Assembly: GCF_963169125.1 (NCBI RefSeq)
Contig: NC_084794.1
Location: 73,009,665 to 73,073,664 of the forward strand
From: Humulus lupulus
Taxonomy: Eukaryota > Streptophyta > Magnoliopsida > Rosales > Cannabaceae
DNA length: 64,000 nt
Direction: 5' to 3'
Shown here: positions 48,439 through 58,921 of the stretch, in pieces
Layout: every line of letters starts with the position of its first letter
How positions within the stretch are numbered: the stretch's first letter is position 1
Notes under the pieces: model-generated
What the model was told of the DNA's origin: nothing
What the model saw: the letters and a program-made list of their open reading frames with translations, nothing else
Databases searched by the model: none
Program-made: the position numbers and the translations under genes

Positions 48439-48682
48439 CTTGAAAGGATTCACAACTTGCCCCTGAAATCCAAGCTAAAAAATTTGTATAGATTGAGATA
48501 ATAGTGACTGCCTTATTTATTATTATTTTTTTACGAGAGCTTGAGATATAGAGAGGGAAAACGTGAGAGATAGAGAAGAAAAAGACAATTGGAGAAAAAG
48601 AAAAGAAAATTGATGATAAAAGCATTTTGGAAATTCAAGGAATATTAAAATAAAAATGCCATATTTTTTTTTAGCTTACTCT

Positions 48683-48712
48683 CCATTTAATGCATTAAAA
48701 GTCAAGTTTCCC
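48683..48712 (-). repeat. Right terminal inverted repeat of the MULE
   Basis: The reverse complement matches the left end at 25 of 30 bases. It is followed by (TAA)n. Confidence 0.7.

Positions 48713-48745
<33 letters not shown>
48713..48745. repeat. (TAA)n microsatellite at the MULE border
   Basis: About 11 TAA units. The left MULE border has a short (TAA)n too, so a target duplication inside this repeat is possible but cannot be proven. Confidence 0.9.
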
Positions 48746-48819
48746 GAGAAGGTTGGTTTTGCATCAAAATAAAATATAAGAATTTTGTAAAAAATTTAAC
48801 AAGTATTACACTAGATTAG

Positions 48820-48828
48820 AATTATAAA
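48820..48828 (+). promoter_or_regulatory. Candidate TATA box for the DUF7906-like gene
   Basis: ATTATAAAC about 140 bp before the start codon. It is the only TATA-like site between the MULE end and the ATG in a context that is not a simple A/T run. Weak evidence. Confidence 0.3.
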
Positions 48829-48961
48829 CGAGGTACTCTGTTTCTACTTCGTGCTCACAATCAGATCCGAACCGGCCTGACTCGGCCGACTGTCACACAG
48901 CTCCAGACTCACTCTCTCTCCGATCTCACTAGTCAAACTCCCAAAATTGGCACCGGCAAAA

Positions 48962-50992
48962 ATGGCCGGCACCGCCACAAACCTCCTCTTGGTTCTGATT
49001 GCCGCCAGCCTCGTAATCAGCTCTATCTCGGCCACCCCAATCATAGGGCTAGACTCCTTCCTCTCGCAGCAATCGCGTCTCGACCCACAAGCCTCCAATG
49101 ACTCCTTCCTCTCTCTCTCCTCCTCCCTCAAGAAGTCTCTCTCTCACTCTACCCCGCTTTCCCACAAGACAAATAATCTCATCTCCTCTCTTCTTTCACT
49201 CTCCGTTTCGATCTCCATCCATGTCCGTCTCGTTGGTAACTCTTTTCCTTCCTCTTCGCAGACTCTCCTCGAGTCTTTTCTCTCCGCATCCCAACCCTCC
49301 AACCATTTTCACGTTATCACTCCCTTCGACAATCTCCTCCACAAACTCGCCGTCAAGCACTCTCTCCACCTCGATGTTTCTCATTCTCCCTCTCTGGCTT
49401 CGCAGCTATCTCAAGCTATTCAGTCTGAGATCGCCAAAACCCCTTCGAGTCTTCGCTCGCCTCTACTTTCCGTTCCTTACTCTTCCATTGACCAGATCAT
49501 TAAGCAGGACTTCGAGAAAGATAAGCCTGTTCATGGGGTTTACTTATATTTTCTAGATTTAGGATCCCAATCCAAGCCTTATGCCTATAGCTATAGCCAT
49601 GGAGATTCCTCCCCTGCTTATTCCAAGTGTTTGGGGAGTATCTGGACTGGCAAAGAGAGATATATCTGGATTGATTTGGGTGCTGGGCCGGTTGATTATG
49701 GCCCGGCGCTAACAGGTGATGGGCTTCTTCCGAGAGGCGAGTTTCACCCATTGGCAGCGTTGCACGGTAGACCCAAGTCGCAGAAGGCTTTGCTTGCGGA
49801 CTTGTCATCTTTGGTTTGGAGCGCCTACCAGGTTCTTCTTGTTCCTTCTTTGAGAATTCCCGTCCCTTTTGAGAATTCATTGATTGTTCAATTTATACAT
49901 ATATATGGGACTGAGAATGGTGATTCGAGTGGTTTGGATTGGAAATCTATCGAGAGAACGTTTATGGATGAGGTTAATGAAAATGGGTTGTTGTTGGCTG
50001 ATCAATCTTTGAGATTTAGGACATATAAATTGAATTACAATGAGTGTCCTATTTGTGCGTTTGCCATAGCTCGGTCTACTAATTCATACACATCAAGGTT
50101 CCTCTTTGATAACTATACTATGATTGTGAATGAGTATTTGGACTCAAAGCGTTTGCATCATATACTGTCGGACTCGGCTGAGGAGTTCAGGAAGGTGGCA
50201 GCAATTCCGGAGGAGGATTTTGGTAGAGTTCTTCCAGTTTATGTGTTTGATTTGGACTTCCATTCAATCTTGTTGCTTGATCGGTTTCACCAGTCTGTTG
50301 CATTCAAAGATATGGTTGTTGCTGTAAGGACAAAGAACACACAGACAGTGAGTGAATATAGCTGCAATGGTCGTCATGTGTTTATGCAGGCACGGGAGCT
50401 TGAGCGACCCCTTGTAGGTTCGATTTTACAGAGCATGTGGGGAGTTTCACCAACGCATTTGTTATGGAGCCCCAGGCACAATGCTACGTTGGTGGATTAC
50501 ACGTGGAGTATTGGACAAACTCCATTTGGTCCATTCTCTGAGATTTCATCATTATCTTTTGTGCAGAAAGATGCTGCTCGGAGAAATGTTCTTTTGACAT
50601 CATTGAATTATACAATAACAAGTGCTATTGATGTTCTTGAATCCATAGCAGCTCATGGCGGAGAGAGAAAACTTTTGAAACATAATCAACAAGTGGAGTT
50701 CGTGCAACGATGGAACTTGTTGAAGTTCAAGCTGGATAAGGCAGTGTCTGCATTGTCTCGTTTGGATTTTGAGATGGCTTTGTATTACCTGAGGTCTTCG
50801 GATCATGATTTATATGGCATCCACTCTCTTGTCTATACTGCATCCCAGGAATTGGAGGCATCACTTGTTTGTTTCAAGGATCCACCATTTCCGTGGGTTT
50901 CAGCTTCCTTCTCTATGGGTTGTTTCTTTGCTCTCTTTTATCTTTATCTGAAAAGAGACAAGCTTTTTAGAAATAAGAGAAAGCAATTTTGA
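48962..50992 (+). CDS. Membrane protein of the DUF7906 / AT3G28720-like family (676 aa)
   Basis: Function is not established for this group. The start is the ATG at 48962: MAGTATNLLLVLIAASLVIS is a signal peptide with a likely cleavage after SSISA. An upstream in-frame TTG (48947) is not a plausible plant start. The body (residues about 25-640) is the large luminal domain of the family, with recognisable stretches such as VHGVYLYFLDLG, RYIWIDLGAGPVDYGP and NECPICAFAIARST. Near residues 646-663 a single membrane span (VSASFSMGCFFALFYLYL) is followed by a short basic tail ending RKQF, so a type I topology with an RKxx-type ER-retrieval signal is inferred. It is one exon with strict coding continuity and normal codon use; family members in other dicots are also intronless as far as I recall. 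It converges with the AP2 gene downstream. Its promoter abuts the MULE, which ends 249 bp upstream of the ATG. Confidence 0.85.
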   Translation: MAGTATNLLLVLIAASLVISSISATPIIGLDSFLSQQSRLDPQASNDSFLSLSSSLKKSLSHSTPLSHKTNNLISSLLSLSVSISIHVRLVGNSFPSSSQTLLESFLSASQPSNHFHVITPFDNLLHKLAVKHSLHLDVSHSPSLASQLSQAIQSEIAKTPSSLRSPLLSVPYSSIDQIIKQDFEKDKPVHGVYLYFLDLGSQSKPYAYSYSHGDSSPAYSKCLGSIWTGKERYIWIDLGAGPVDYGPALTGDGLLPRGEFHPLAALHGRPKSQKALLADLSSLVWSAYQVLLVPSLRIPVPFENSLIVQFIHIYGTENGDSSGLDWKSIERTFMDEVNENGLLLADQSLRFRTYKLNYNECPICAFAIARSTNSYTSRFLFDNYTMIVNEYLDSKRLHHILSDSAEEFRKVAAIPEEDFGRVLPVYVFDLDFHSILLLDRFHQSVAFKDMVVAVRTKNTQTVSEYSCNGRHVFMQARELERPLVGSILQSMWGVSPTHLLWSPRHNATLVDYTWSIGQTPFGPFSEISSLSFVQKDAARRNVLLTSLNYTITSAIDVLESIAAHGGERKLLKHNQQVEFVQRWNLLKFKLDKAVSALSRLDFEMALYYLRSSDHDLYGIHSLVYTASQELEASLVCFKDPPFPWVSASFSMGCFFALFYLYLKRDKLFRNKRKQF

Positions 50993-52767
50993 GAAAGGTT
51001 TAGAAGAGCCGAAGTTTGTATCATTTGAGACAATTATAGAACACTTGTATTTCTGTAAGAAATCTAAGCCACAGGTCAGAAACTAGAATTCACTTTGCTC
51101 AAATCTCTCTTTACTTTCCCTTGGTGTTAGCTGTTTAATTCTGTTAATCACTTGGTTAACCAGATTTTGATATATGCTAATTTTCATCATGCAGTTTACT
51201 ACTCATTAATCATATATTGAATCTGAACAACATGCAGCTTAGAGGAACTTCAATGGTGTAATTTGCTTTTCTTCTGCATCAATTTGAAATTTCTATTATA
51301 GCTTTACTTATATGCATATAAGATATGCTTCCATGAGCTGGCTTCCTATGTAACAAACTTCTTGTTGTTCTAAAATCCATTTTCAAGGACCAACTGATTC
51401 CAATTAGCACATCGTAAATCTAGTGTCTTTGGATTTTAACATTGCCACTGCATTGCTACTTAATAGCTTGCTTGCGGATATGGACACTTAAATGCTATGA
51501 AGCATGAGTACCTGTCTTGTTCAGAACTTGGTTTAGTCTTTTTGATGTGCCCTTTTTTATTTTCTGCCATGGTACTTCGTAGATTTTTTTAACTTATTGT
51601 TCAGTCAATCATTTAATAGAAGAATTGGTATTTACTTCTTCCCCACTTTTAAAGGCTAGTTGCATAAAGATTTACCATTCTAGCCTCTTCGGGGCCCTGC
51701 TATCAGTTATCAAAGGAAGTACGTCCTACACCTCAGGGCTCAGGCTCCATAAAACAACTGCTGAATAGTTCGTTTTTTTTTTGAGATCACTCGAAAGAAC
51801 TATCCCAAACAGGTTCATAATTGTTTACTACCAAAAAGTCATTACTTTATTTGGTCTAAACTTTGGTGTTGCTGACTGACAATTCTCGATCTTTGGTTTC
51901 CAGTATTAGCAATTTATTTTCTCTTCTGAAGAATAATTCATGTAGTACTAGAGATAATAGTAGTAGTCTCACTGGGGCTACCTCACAAAAAGAGAGGCAA
52001 CTAACCACATTACCAGACATTGCTCCCCAAAAGATAGACAACTAAACATTGTTCAAGAGGTAAAAGTTCATGAATGAGAAAGCCTAACAAACAGAACAAC
52101 CAACTACAATAACTAAATCGAAAATATCTTCCAGTCAAGGGAGTTATCAAGTGAAGAGATAGAAGAGCATAACACCAAAATGAAGGGCCTGGAGCAAGAA
52201 TGAAAGGCCAAGTTCCTGGGCGGACCAAAATTTGTAGCGACAGAAGAAGCAGGCAGAGTGAACTCAGACCTTAAACATAGAACTTTTTTTGAGTTTAGTC
52301 TCGCAACCTATTAAGAATATGGTGCTTAACATATGATGGGGAAACCTTTATGACGAGACAATTTTAATCCATCTCACTGTCTTTATAACCTTCTACTCCG
52401 AACTGATTTAGATTTTTGTCTCTTAAAGAAAGCATTGAAATAAAAGGGAAAAAACTGTACGTTCTTCTTATATTTGTGAAAAGGATACAAGGTGAGGTTA
52501 TCAGACAGTAAATTTTCCATTTGAATCAGATTACGATCCCACTCTGGACAATATGTGTTGCAAACAGTGTACATATCTAAGTAAAGCCTTATTAACATCC
52601 GCAATACTAGTTTTGACTTTTGATGGACCAAACTCTGTTATTTACAGGTGATGAAAATTATTGTTTCTGTTTCTGTTTTGTTTTGTTTTGTTTTTTCCTT
52701 CTGAAAACGAAAACTTAAATACTTCACAGTTTCAACTCCACAATGCTAAGAAGCTATGAAAGATCTT
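50993..52767. other. Intergenic region between the two convergent host genes
   Basis: It contains the 3' untranslated regions of both genes and no convincing gene. A 60-codon frame on each strand at 51,856-52,045 and a longer one at 52,010-52,228 have no recognisable similarity and no splice context. Confidence 0.5.
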
Positions 52768-54637
52768 TCACAAAACAAATTGAATTCCTTTTTCTTGTCC
52801 TAGCTGCATGCCATCTGATCTGTTGGAACCGCAAACAAATGGGATATCACTGATTCCATCAAAGAAGAATCCACCATACTCATCATCATCACTGCTGCAG
52901 CCACCCTGCAGCTGGTTCTTGGGCTCATCCCCATCTGTTTCATACTCCGAGACATTTGAGTTCTTCTCCACCAAATCTCTGAACATTGAAGATCGGAGAA
53001 GGAGGCTAAGAGCAGTAGGAGAAGACTTGCTGCGAGTAAGATTGCTGCCTATTAGAGGGCTTTTGTTTTGGATAACTACTTGTTGCTTTGGTGGAGTTGG
53101 AGAGTACTTATTCAAGTAATCATTATCAGACTTCATGAAAGGATTAGTGCTGGGAAACTGATCTCGATCTGTTGGTGCACCGTAGTTGGTTGTGGACCGA
53201 AGTGTTTGAGGCTCTGTCATAACCTCAGGTAAAGATTCACAACCACCAACTGGGTTGCTGGCTGCTTCAGGCTTCAACCATCTTATGTAAGTGCTCAAAT
53301 CAAAGTTGGTCACAGCATTGATTCCTCTGTACTCTATGGCTGCTATGTCATAAGCACGAGCAGCTTCTTCTTGGGTACCTATGATCAGTGAGAGCAAAGG
53401 TACTTAATGGAATTTTTCATATTAGAAGATATCATATATGGTATGAGGATGTGTACAACAACTTACTGTATGTGCCAAGATAGAGGTACTTGTTTCCAAA
53501 AACTCTTCCTATTCTTGCTTCCCATCTACCATTATGATGGTGCCTGTATATAACAATTACCAAGAACATCATTTGAGAATTTGTTCTTAAATAATATTTT
53601 TTAACATGGCATACGAGCATGGAGTTTTGATAATCACCTTGCAACTCCCCTGTACTTGGATACACCTCTCGAAAAGCCACTGCTCTTTCTGCAACACGAG
53701 AAGGGAGTAATACACAATGTTAGAAAATAAAAGTGGCCAAAACTATTTGAGTTGTTCGAGTAACAAGATAGCCTGGTTACAGTACCTTCTTAAAGTGGCC
53801 AAATACTCCTCTTTGGTCACAGTGAGCATTATCTCAATCTCTTTTTCATAATCTGATATCTGTAAACAGCTACAGATTAGAAGCATGCCAACCAACCAAG
53901 ATTTTTCATTTTATTATATAAAATAGAATGAAGATAAAAACCATGTGCATACCGGGAAATTGGTGAAAGTCGATGTCCCCCAGTACTTAAGTGCAGCTAA
54001 ATCATATGCTCTTGCTGCAGATTCTTCTTCATCATAAGCTCCTGGAGTATAAGAAGATGTGTTAACCTTCTTTTTATTCATTTCTTAAGTTAAAAAACAT
54101 GATCTGAACAAAAAGTTCTCAACTTCCTACTGAAATTAAGTCTTTACTTACCAAGGTAAACTGTTCACCCGATGACATAACATCAAATCCACAGCACGAT
54201 TCCAACAAGGGGACAAAGATTCCAACAAGTACACAACACTAGTCAGTATGCAGTTGAGAGAACAAATAGACCAAATGAAAACAAAGAAGGTAAACTATAA
54301 TTTATCTACCTTGCTTTCCTTTCTTTTTCTGTGTTACATTCCAAGAAAGCTTATCCCACAAATGAGCTTCATAGCGACCAGTCCATCTATGTCTGCTAAC
54401 ACCTCGATATTTCGAGCTTCTTTTGACAGTAGTGGTGGCAGGAGAAGCTTGATCATCAGCCTGGGCCTGCTGCTGAGGCTTGTTATCATCACAAGTAACA
54501 ACCTCAGTTGGAATATCTCTTCTTCGTCTCTTAACACACCTTAATGCTGCTTCAGCTTCACTATCTGCCATGCTAACCCGGCGCCTCCTAGGACTACAAT
54601 TCTGATTATTCTCGCTCTTTACCATCATCGGTTTCAT
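52768..54637 (-). CDS. WRI4-like: Double-AP2 transcription factor, WRI3/WRI4 group (412 aa, seven exons)
   Basis: Nuclear AP2/EREBP activator; relatives (WRI3/ADAP, WRI4) promote fatty-acid, cutin and wax synthesis genes. Exons on the minus strand: 54637-54310, 54160-54152, 54041-53953, 53859-53786, 53688-53638, 53543-53467, 53378-52768. All six introns are GT...AG and the phases join to one 1239-bp frame. Residues about 30-72 are basic then Gln-rich (CVKRRRRD, likely nuclear signal). The first AP2 domain (76-142) reads [20 protein letters not shown] then [21 protein letters not shown] linker (143-177) follows. The second AP2 domain (178-236) has [20 protein letters not shown] then [18 protein letters not shown]. 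The C-terminus is acidic ([10 protein letters not shown]). Exon 2 is a 9-base micro-exon, a hallmark of WRI1-type genes. The first ATG is used; a second (residue 5) is possible. WRI1 itself is less likely given the C-terminal half, but WRI3 against WRI4 needs a tree. Confidence 0.93.
54152..54160 (-). other. 9-base micro-exon of the WRI-type AP2 gene
   Basis: The minus strand reads ...aacag|TTTACCTTG|gtaag..., with canonical splice sites on both sides. It joins a terminal G of exon 1 and GA of exon 3 to encode Val-Tyr-Leu-Gly of the first AP2 domain. It is too short for ORF finders and easily missed, giving an apparent stop after KKKGKQG in exon 1 if ignored. Confidence 0.93.
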
Positions 54638-55717
54638 AATTTTGTAAATTCTCCTCCAAATTTAAGCTCCTGTTGCCTGGTTCTTTCTTCTTTTTCTGCT
54701 GTCTTTGGTAGTTTGCTTGACCAGGTGACTAGTTTTTATATATGTATATATAATGCTGGAGTAGCCACGTACATACAATATGATAATGTTGTTTTGGCTC
54801 TATATTGTGTTATCGTTTAGTTGTTACAACTGTTATTTTGACTAAAATACAAACCTGACGATGACTACAATAAGACTATAGACAAACTTTTAATGTCCAT
54901 AATATGTTTTTTTAACCCCAAATTCAACTCCAACACTTCCTCCGGTTTCATTTCACTATTTTAATAATGGAATAATATGTTCTTTTAATTTACATGGCCG
55001 GCCAATCATAATTTTTATATTTCGTGTTACTTAAGGTTAAAAGGTTCTACAATTTTAATTAACTGAATCATCTTGGAGGGGCAGTTCAGTCAATGAAAGT
55101 CGGATTAACTTCTTTAAAGTCCAAAAACTCATCTATGTACAACAGTACAAGTTAAAAATACAAATATTAATAGACGTACAATACAAAAATGTTGTTTTCC
55201 ACGTAACAATATTGATATAGAGCAGGAACATGTGTGTTTCATCACTATTTATACACAATATTGCTTTTTTATATACTGTTAATTACATGTTCTTCATTTT
55301 CTATGTTAATAATAATAAACAACAGAAGTTTTTGTAAAATATACCAACTCTCATGCATGCGTACATGAACTAGACAAAGCTTCTCTCATAAGTATTTAAC
55401 ACACAACACGATATATTAATTTTGACTTATATATTTGTTATACATAATATAAAACAAACCCCAATCGTTTTGAATTATTGGTAATTGTAGTAAATGAGTT
55501 TCATGCAAAACAAACCATGAATTGGCAAAACTTTCATAAGATTTCTCCAGAAGCTATCTAAAGTAATTTGATTTTTTTGACTTATAATAAGAATAGAAAT
55601 TAAATGTGTATCGACGAACAGTAATTACACGACAGTGAAACTTATTGTTTTATTAGGCTTAATGAGCATACATGTATATATTATCATCTTAGTTTTCATC
55701 GTCGTATTTTGGCCTAT
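54638..55717. other. Upstream region of the AP2 gene
   Basis: 5' untranslated region (54,638 to about 54,715, rich in polypyrimidine on the coding strand) and promoter. A TATA-rich stretch at 54,737-54,752 is a plausible core promoter reading on the minus strand. Further upstream is AT-rich DNA without recognised elements. Confidence 0.45.
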
Positions 55718-55723
55718 ACTATT

Positions 55724-55985
55724 TGTTAGAGTATAATAATCTGTTCAGATTGTGAACTTAGGACTTAGGAGCTGGAGTTTGTTTCCCATACGGAACTTTA
55801 TATACCACGTTGTTTACTATGAGGAGAATATTCTAGTCTTCCATGATAAACTATCATAACATCGATCTCATTTTCTTGTATTATATATATTCTTATTATA
55901 CAATCATTTTGTGTTTTTGAAATAATGGTTAAGGATGTAGTCTCCCATTCTCTGTGGCAAGGAACAAATCTCATTATTCCCAACA
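55724..55985 (+). mobile_element. Possible short copia-type LTR
   Basis: A 262-bp segment starts TGTTAGAGTATAATAATC and ends TTATTCCCAACA, as in many plant copia LTRs. ACTAT occurs one base before the start (55718-55722) and immediately after the end (55986-55990), consistent with a target duplication. The following sequence, atggtgtcaaaatgggatc, also loosely resembles a primer-binding site, so this could instead be the 5' LTR of a truncated element. Minus-strand ORFs here are spurious. Confidence 0.45.
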
Positions 55986-55990
55986 ACTAT

Positions 55991-57857
55991 GGTGTCAAAA
56001 TGGGATCAGGGTTAGCAGGCACAATATTAATTGTTTACGCAGAGAATTAAGATCATATATAATAAATAAAATAGTCAATAACATATATTAAAGTAAGGAA
56101 TCTTTAATGAATAATTACTAGTGCATGTGGATAGACATCTTAGTAAATGTGTTCTATATAATAAAGATTATATATAATAGGACCGATAAGAATTAATTAT
56201 CTTTATAAACTTGTCGTTTGACATAAATATTTGATTTTTATCATAATAGAAGATCATTTGTAGATCAGTTTAAATCCTGAGTATTCATGAACTTCTGTTT
56301 GTGTTTATTGGATCTTTTGATTTCTCGTTAATGTTTCTAAGTATAATGAGGCTAATGACTTTTGCTTTGGAAATTCAATATCATGAATGATTAAGAACAT
56401 GAATTATAATAATAGAATCTATACTTTCCTAACGGATCGAATATTGGTTCCCTTAAGGGTTAATTCTAGAACTAAATAGTTATTGAGCTCAAATCTATAA
56501 TTTGATTATAGATTAATTATTCGCTAGTGAATTAAAAGTACTTAAGGATCAAGAGGTAATTAGAAGGGTAAAACGGTATTCTTGACCAGCTAATTAATGA
56601 ACCAATAAATGGAGGAAAAACTACATTTATTGATTATATCAATAGATTACAAGAGAAAACTCTATAAATATAATTCTATAAATACCTAGAGTGCAATTAC
56701 ATAATTATAGTGGAGTAATCATTGAATTAATAAATAAGATTATTGGATTAAAGAGTTTAATTTATAATCTAGTTTATTGGAGCTTCGTATTATAGGTCCA
56801 AGTTCCCCAGATCACCATTGTCATGCACTGTCAAGGGTAAGGATGTCAAAAGAAAGATTTGTAGAGAGAATGACTTAATTGCAAAAGAATTAATTTTCCA
56901 AGGCGATTAAATAATTATGTGATAGTTATGGTCAATTAATTAATTATTTAACTATATAGTTTTTATTTTGAAAAACTATAGGTTAAAATGAATATTAATC
57001 TTGTTTGGATTAATATATAAAGATGGATTAATAATTATCTTACTTGGAATAAGATATTGATTTAAAACTGATATTTTAAGATAAATTTAATTTTGAATTA
57101 AGTGATATTTATTTTGGGATAAATATATTGTCTTAAATATTAATTAAATAAACAAATAAGAAAATTAGGGATAACATTAATGGTGGTCAACACACTCATT
57201 GTACAGTAAGTGTGGCGCCACATAGGGATTTCCTATGCTTGGGATTTGAATTTTGAATTTCAAATAATTTGTTTTATTTAATTATTCTTTTTTTAAATAT
57301 GATTTAAATTAAATAATTAAATAAGGTTATAACTGATTTTTTATTTGTATAAAATAAAGATTAATTAAATTAGTTAATTATCTTTATAAACCTAAAAAGA
57401 AGCAATACTTTTTAGAAGAAGTTAATTGTTTTCAAAAGACTAGTTAGACTGTCTCACTGAAACATGATGCGATAGTTTTCCTAAACCTGAAAACTATTAA
57501 ATTCCTCTTCTCTCTATCAAACCTCCTCTCTAGTTCTCATGTGTTGGGTACATCTAGAGAGTCATAAATCAATCTTTTGAATCCTACGTGCCCATACACA
57601 TCCTTGTATGTTTGAGGATTGGTCTGGAAGATCAAGGTGTGAGCTTTCAGAACTTGGATAGGACGATCGTTGATTTTATAGAAAAAGATTCGAGGACACT
57701 TAATAGGCTACAAGAGGTAATCTCTAATCTGATAATATGTGAATTAATATATATATGTGTGTGTGTATGATCATGACTGATATTAATAATTATTACGTAT
57801 CTCTGATTTACTCTTTCAATACCAAAAATTGGTACAAGGGCAGTCTACATATATATA
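55991..57857. other. AT-rich, LTR-like remnant (copia style), no gene
   Basis: Features of a decayed copia LTR or leader: repeated TATAAATA (56,664-56,693), 'gagcttcgtattataggtcc' (56,780), and near its end 'ccaaaaattggtacaagggc' (57,823), which resembles the junction of an LTR with a primer-binding site. The LTR start was not found. The neighbouring Tat element begins at 57858. A 60-codon frame at 57,588 has no recognisable similarity. Confidence 0.35.
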
Positions 57858-58647
57858 TGTTGACGTGATTTTTCGCCAACAGTGAATTATGAAAATAGCT
57901 GGGATGAATTAGTGCTTAATGATAAACTGCAATAAGAAAATGATACTCAAGAGCACCAAAAAAGACTTCTCAAGAACACTCGTCTTTTTTACGTGGTTCG
58001 GTGGTTAAAATCCACCTAGTCCACGAGTCTATATTATTATTTATTTTTCTCTAAATTTTGACAGAGTTTTTGCATTACAGAAAAAGTTCTCTTCCCATTC
58101 CTTATCCAAGATCTTAGTATTTATAGAGAAAATCCTTGGACAGGCATTGGAGTCATCACGTGACTTAACCCCCAGTGTTATCTGTACCACAATAATTATA
58201 TATATATATATATTACAATTCATCTTAAGGCATGGTCTGGTCATTAGGTAAAACTGATCAGTGATCCTCGGGGATCACTGGACATGCCCTGTCTGACTGT
58301 GCACGTCTATATAACGTATCCGAGTTTTCAGGGATCCGCGGACATGCCATGTCTGACCATGCACGTCTATATAACGTATCCGGGTTTCTAAAGATCCAAG
58401 GATACGTTCGGTATTCAGCGTACCCCGAGCTGAATGCACAGTGAGCTCGTGTCACGGATGATATGCCTTATAACCATTACAAGCTCGTGCTTATTGCTTT
58501 ACACTCCCCAGCTCGTGCTATTGACCTGGGGAACTGTGCTGCCTTTGCAGAGAAAATACAGACTTATGGATCATCTATTACAGTTCTTTACTCGCCAGTT
58601 GTACACGAGCTAAATAAAAAGACTCGTGCTTAATTTTAGGATGCACA
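57858..58647 (-). repeat. 3' LTR of the Tat element (790 bp)
   Basis: On the plus strand it begins TGTTGACGTGATTTTTCGCC and ends AGGATGCACA. The left flank ATATA (57853-57857) would be the target duplication; its partner is outside the window. The minus-strand TATA box (CTATAAATACT) is at about 58,119-58,129. Its start shares the plan TGTTGAC..., 'gccaac' with the TR-GAG LTR at 18520. Two near-identical 60-bp units at 58,263-58,395 (catgccctgtctgac / catgccatgtctgac, then gcacgtctatataacgtatc) form a short tandem repeat. Confidence 0.8.
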
Positions 58648-58661
58648 TTTGCCCCCCAAGT
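58648..58661 (-). promoter_or_regulatory. Polypurine tract of the Tat element
   Basis: The plus strand reads TTTGCCCCCCAAGT directly next to the 3' LTR, identical over 14 bases to the tract of the TR-GAG at 19607-19620. It fixes the element's orientation as minus. Confidence 0.85.
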
Positions 58662-58912
58662 CCCTGCTCGGGTTTTATGACGTCACCTTCTGACTTACAC
58701 GGTGGGGACTTTTAAACTTCCGTCGCGATTATCCAGGCTTGTCCACTACTCGAGCACTGGACACATGGAACACTACGATTGGCATCTGTTCGGGTTTCGA
58801 GGACTGCAATAATGGTCTGGCCAAATTTTTGTCGCCGTTTCGCCCTTCAAAACATAGCCCTTTGATCTGGTTTTGGCCAAATCGGATGCTCACATTGATC
58901 TATGTCATTTAC

Positions 58913-58921
58913 GTATAAAAG
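58913..58921 (+). promoter_or_regulatory. TATA box of the antisense extra ORF
   Basis: TATAAAAGG on the plus strand, followed about 30 bp downstream by a leader (gagccaccatctttcattcg) and probable introns before the ORF start at 59685 (for example 'gctgtaagtcc' donor near 59,129 and 'ttgttcgctag' acceptor near 59,676). The extra ORF would be transcribed against the direction of gag-pol. Confidence 0.5.

Larger units (their letters stand above)
34865..48712. mobile_element. MULE of the ULP1-carrying (Kaonashi) type, with nested insertions
   Basis: The left end (34865-34894, GGAAAATTTGACTTTAAATG...) and the reverse complement of the right end (48683-48712, GGGAAACTTGACTTTTAATG...) match at 25 of 30 positions. 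Both ends abut (TAA)n, so the 9-bp target duplication expected for MULEs cannot be called uniquely. Inside are a ULP1-protease-like gene (plus) and a MuDR-type transposase (minus) that converge around 38.3-38.9 kb. CCTCGAT arrays lie just inside each end in inverted orientation. Without the nested LTRs (39204-45084) and MITE, the element is about 7.4 kb. MULEs carrying ULP-like genes were described as Kaonashi; membership here is inferred from this gene pair. Confidence 0.75.

Noticed and set aside
48947..48961. TTG as start of the DUF7906-like protein
   Set aside because: The in-frame ATG at 48962 starts a textbook signal peptide; non-ATG initiation is not needed.
49098..49556. 152-residue ORF overlapping the DUF7906-like gene
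   Set aside because: Out-of-frame shadow in a Ser/Pro-rich stretch of a continuous, well-supported reading frame.
51856..52228. Short ORFs on both strands between the two host genes
   Set aside because: No recognisable family, no splice signals and frames of only 60-72 codons in intergenic DNA.
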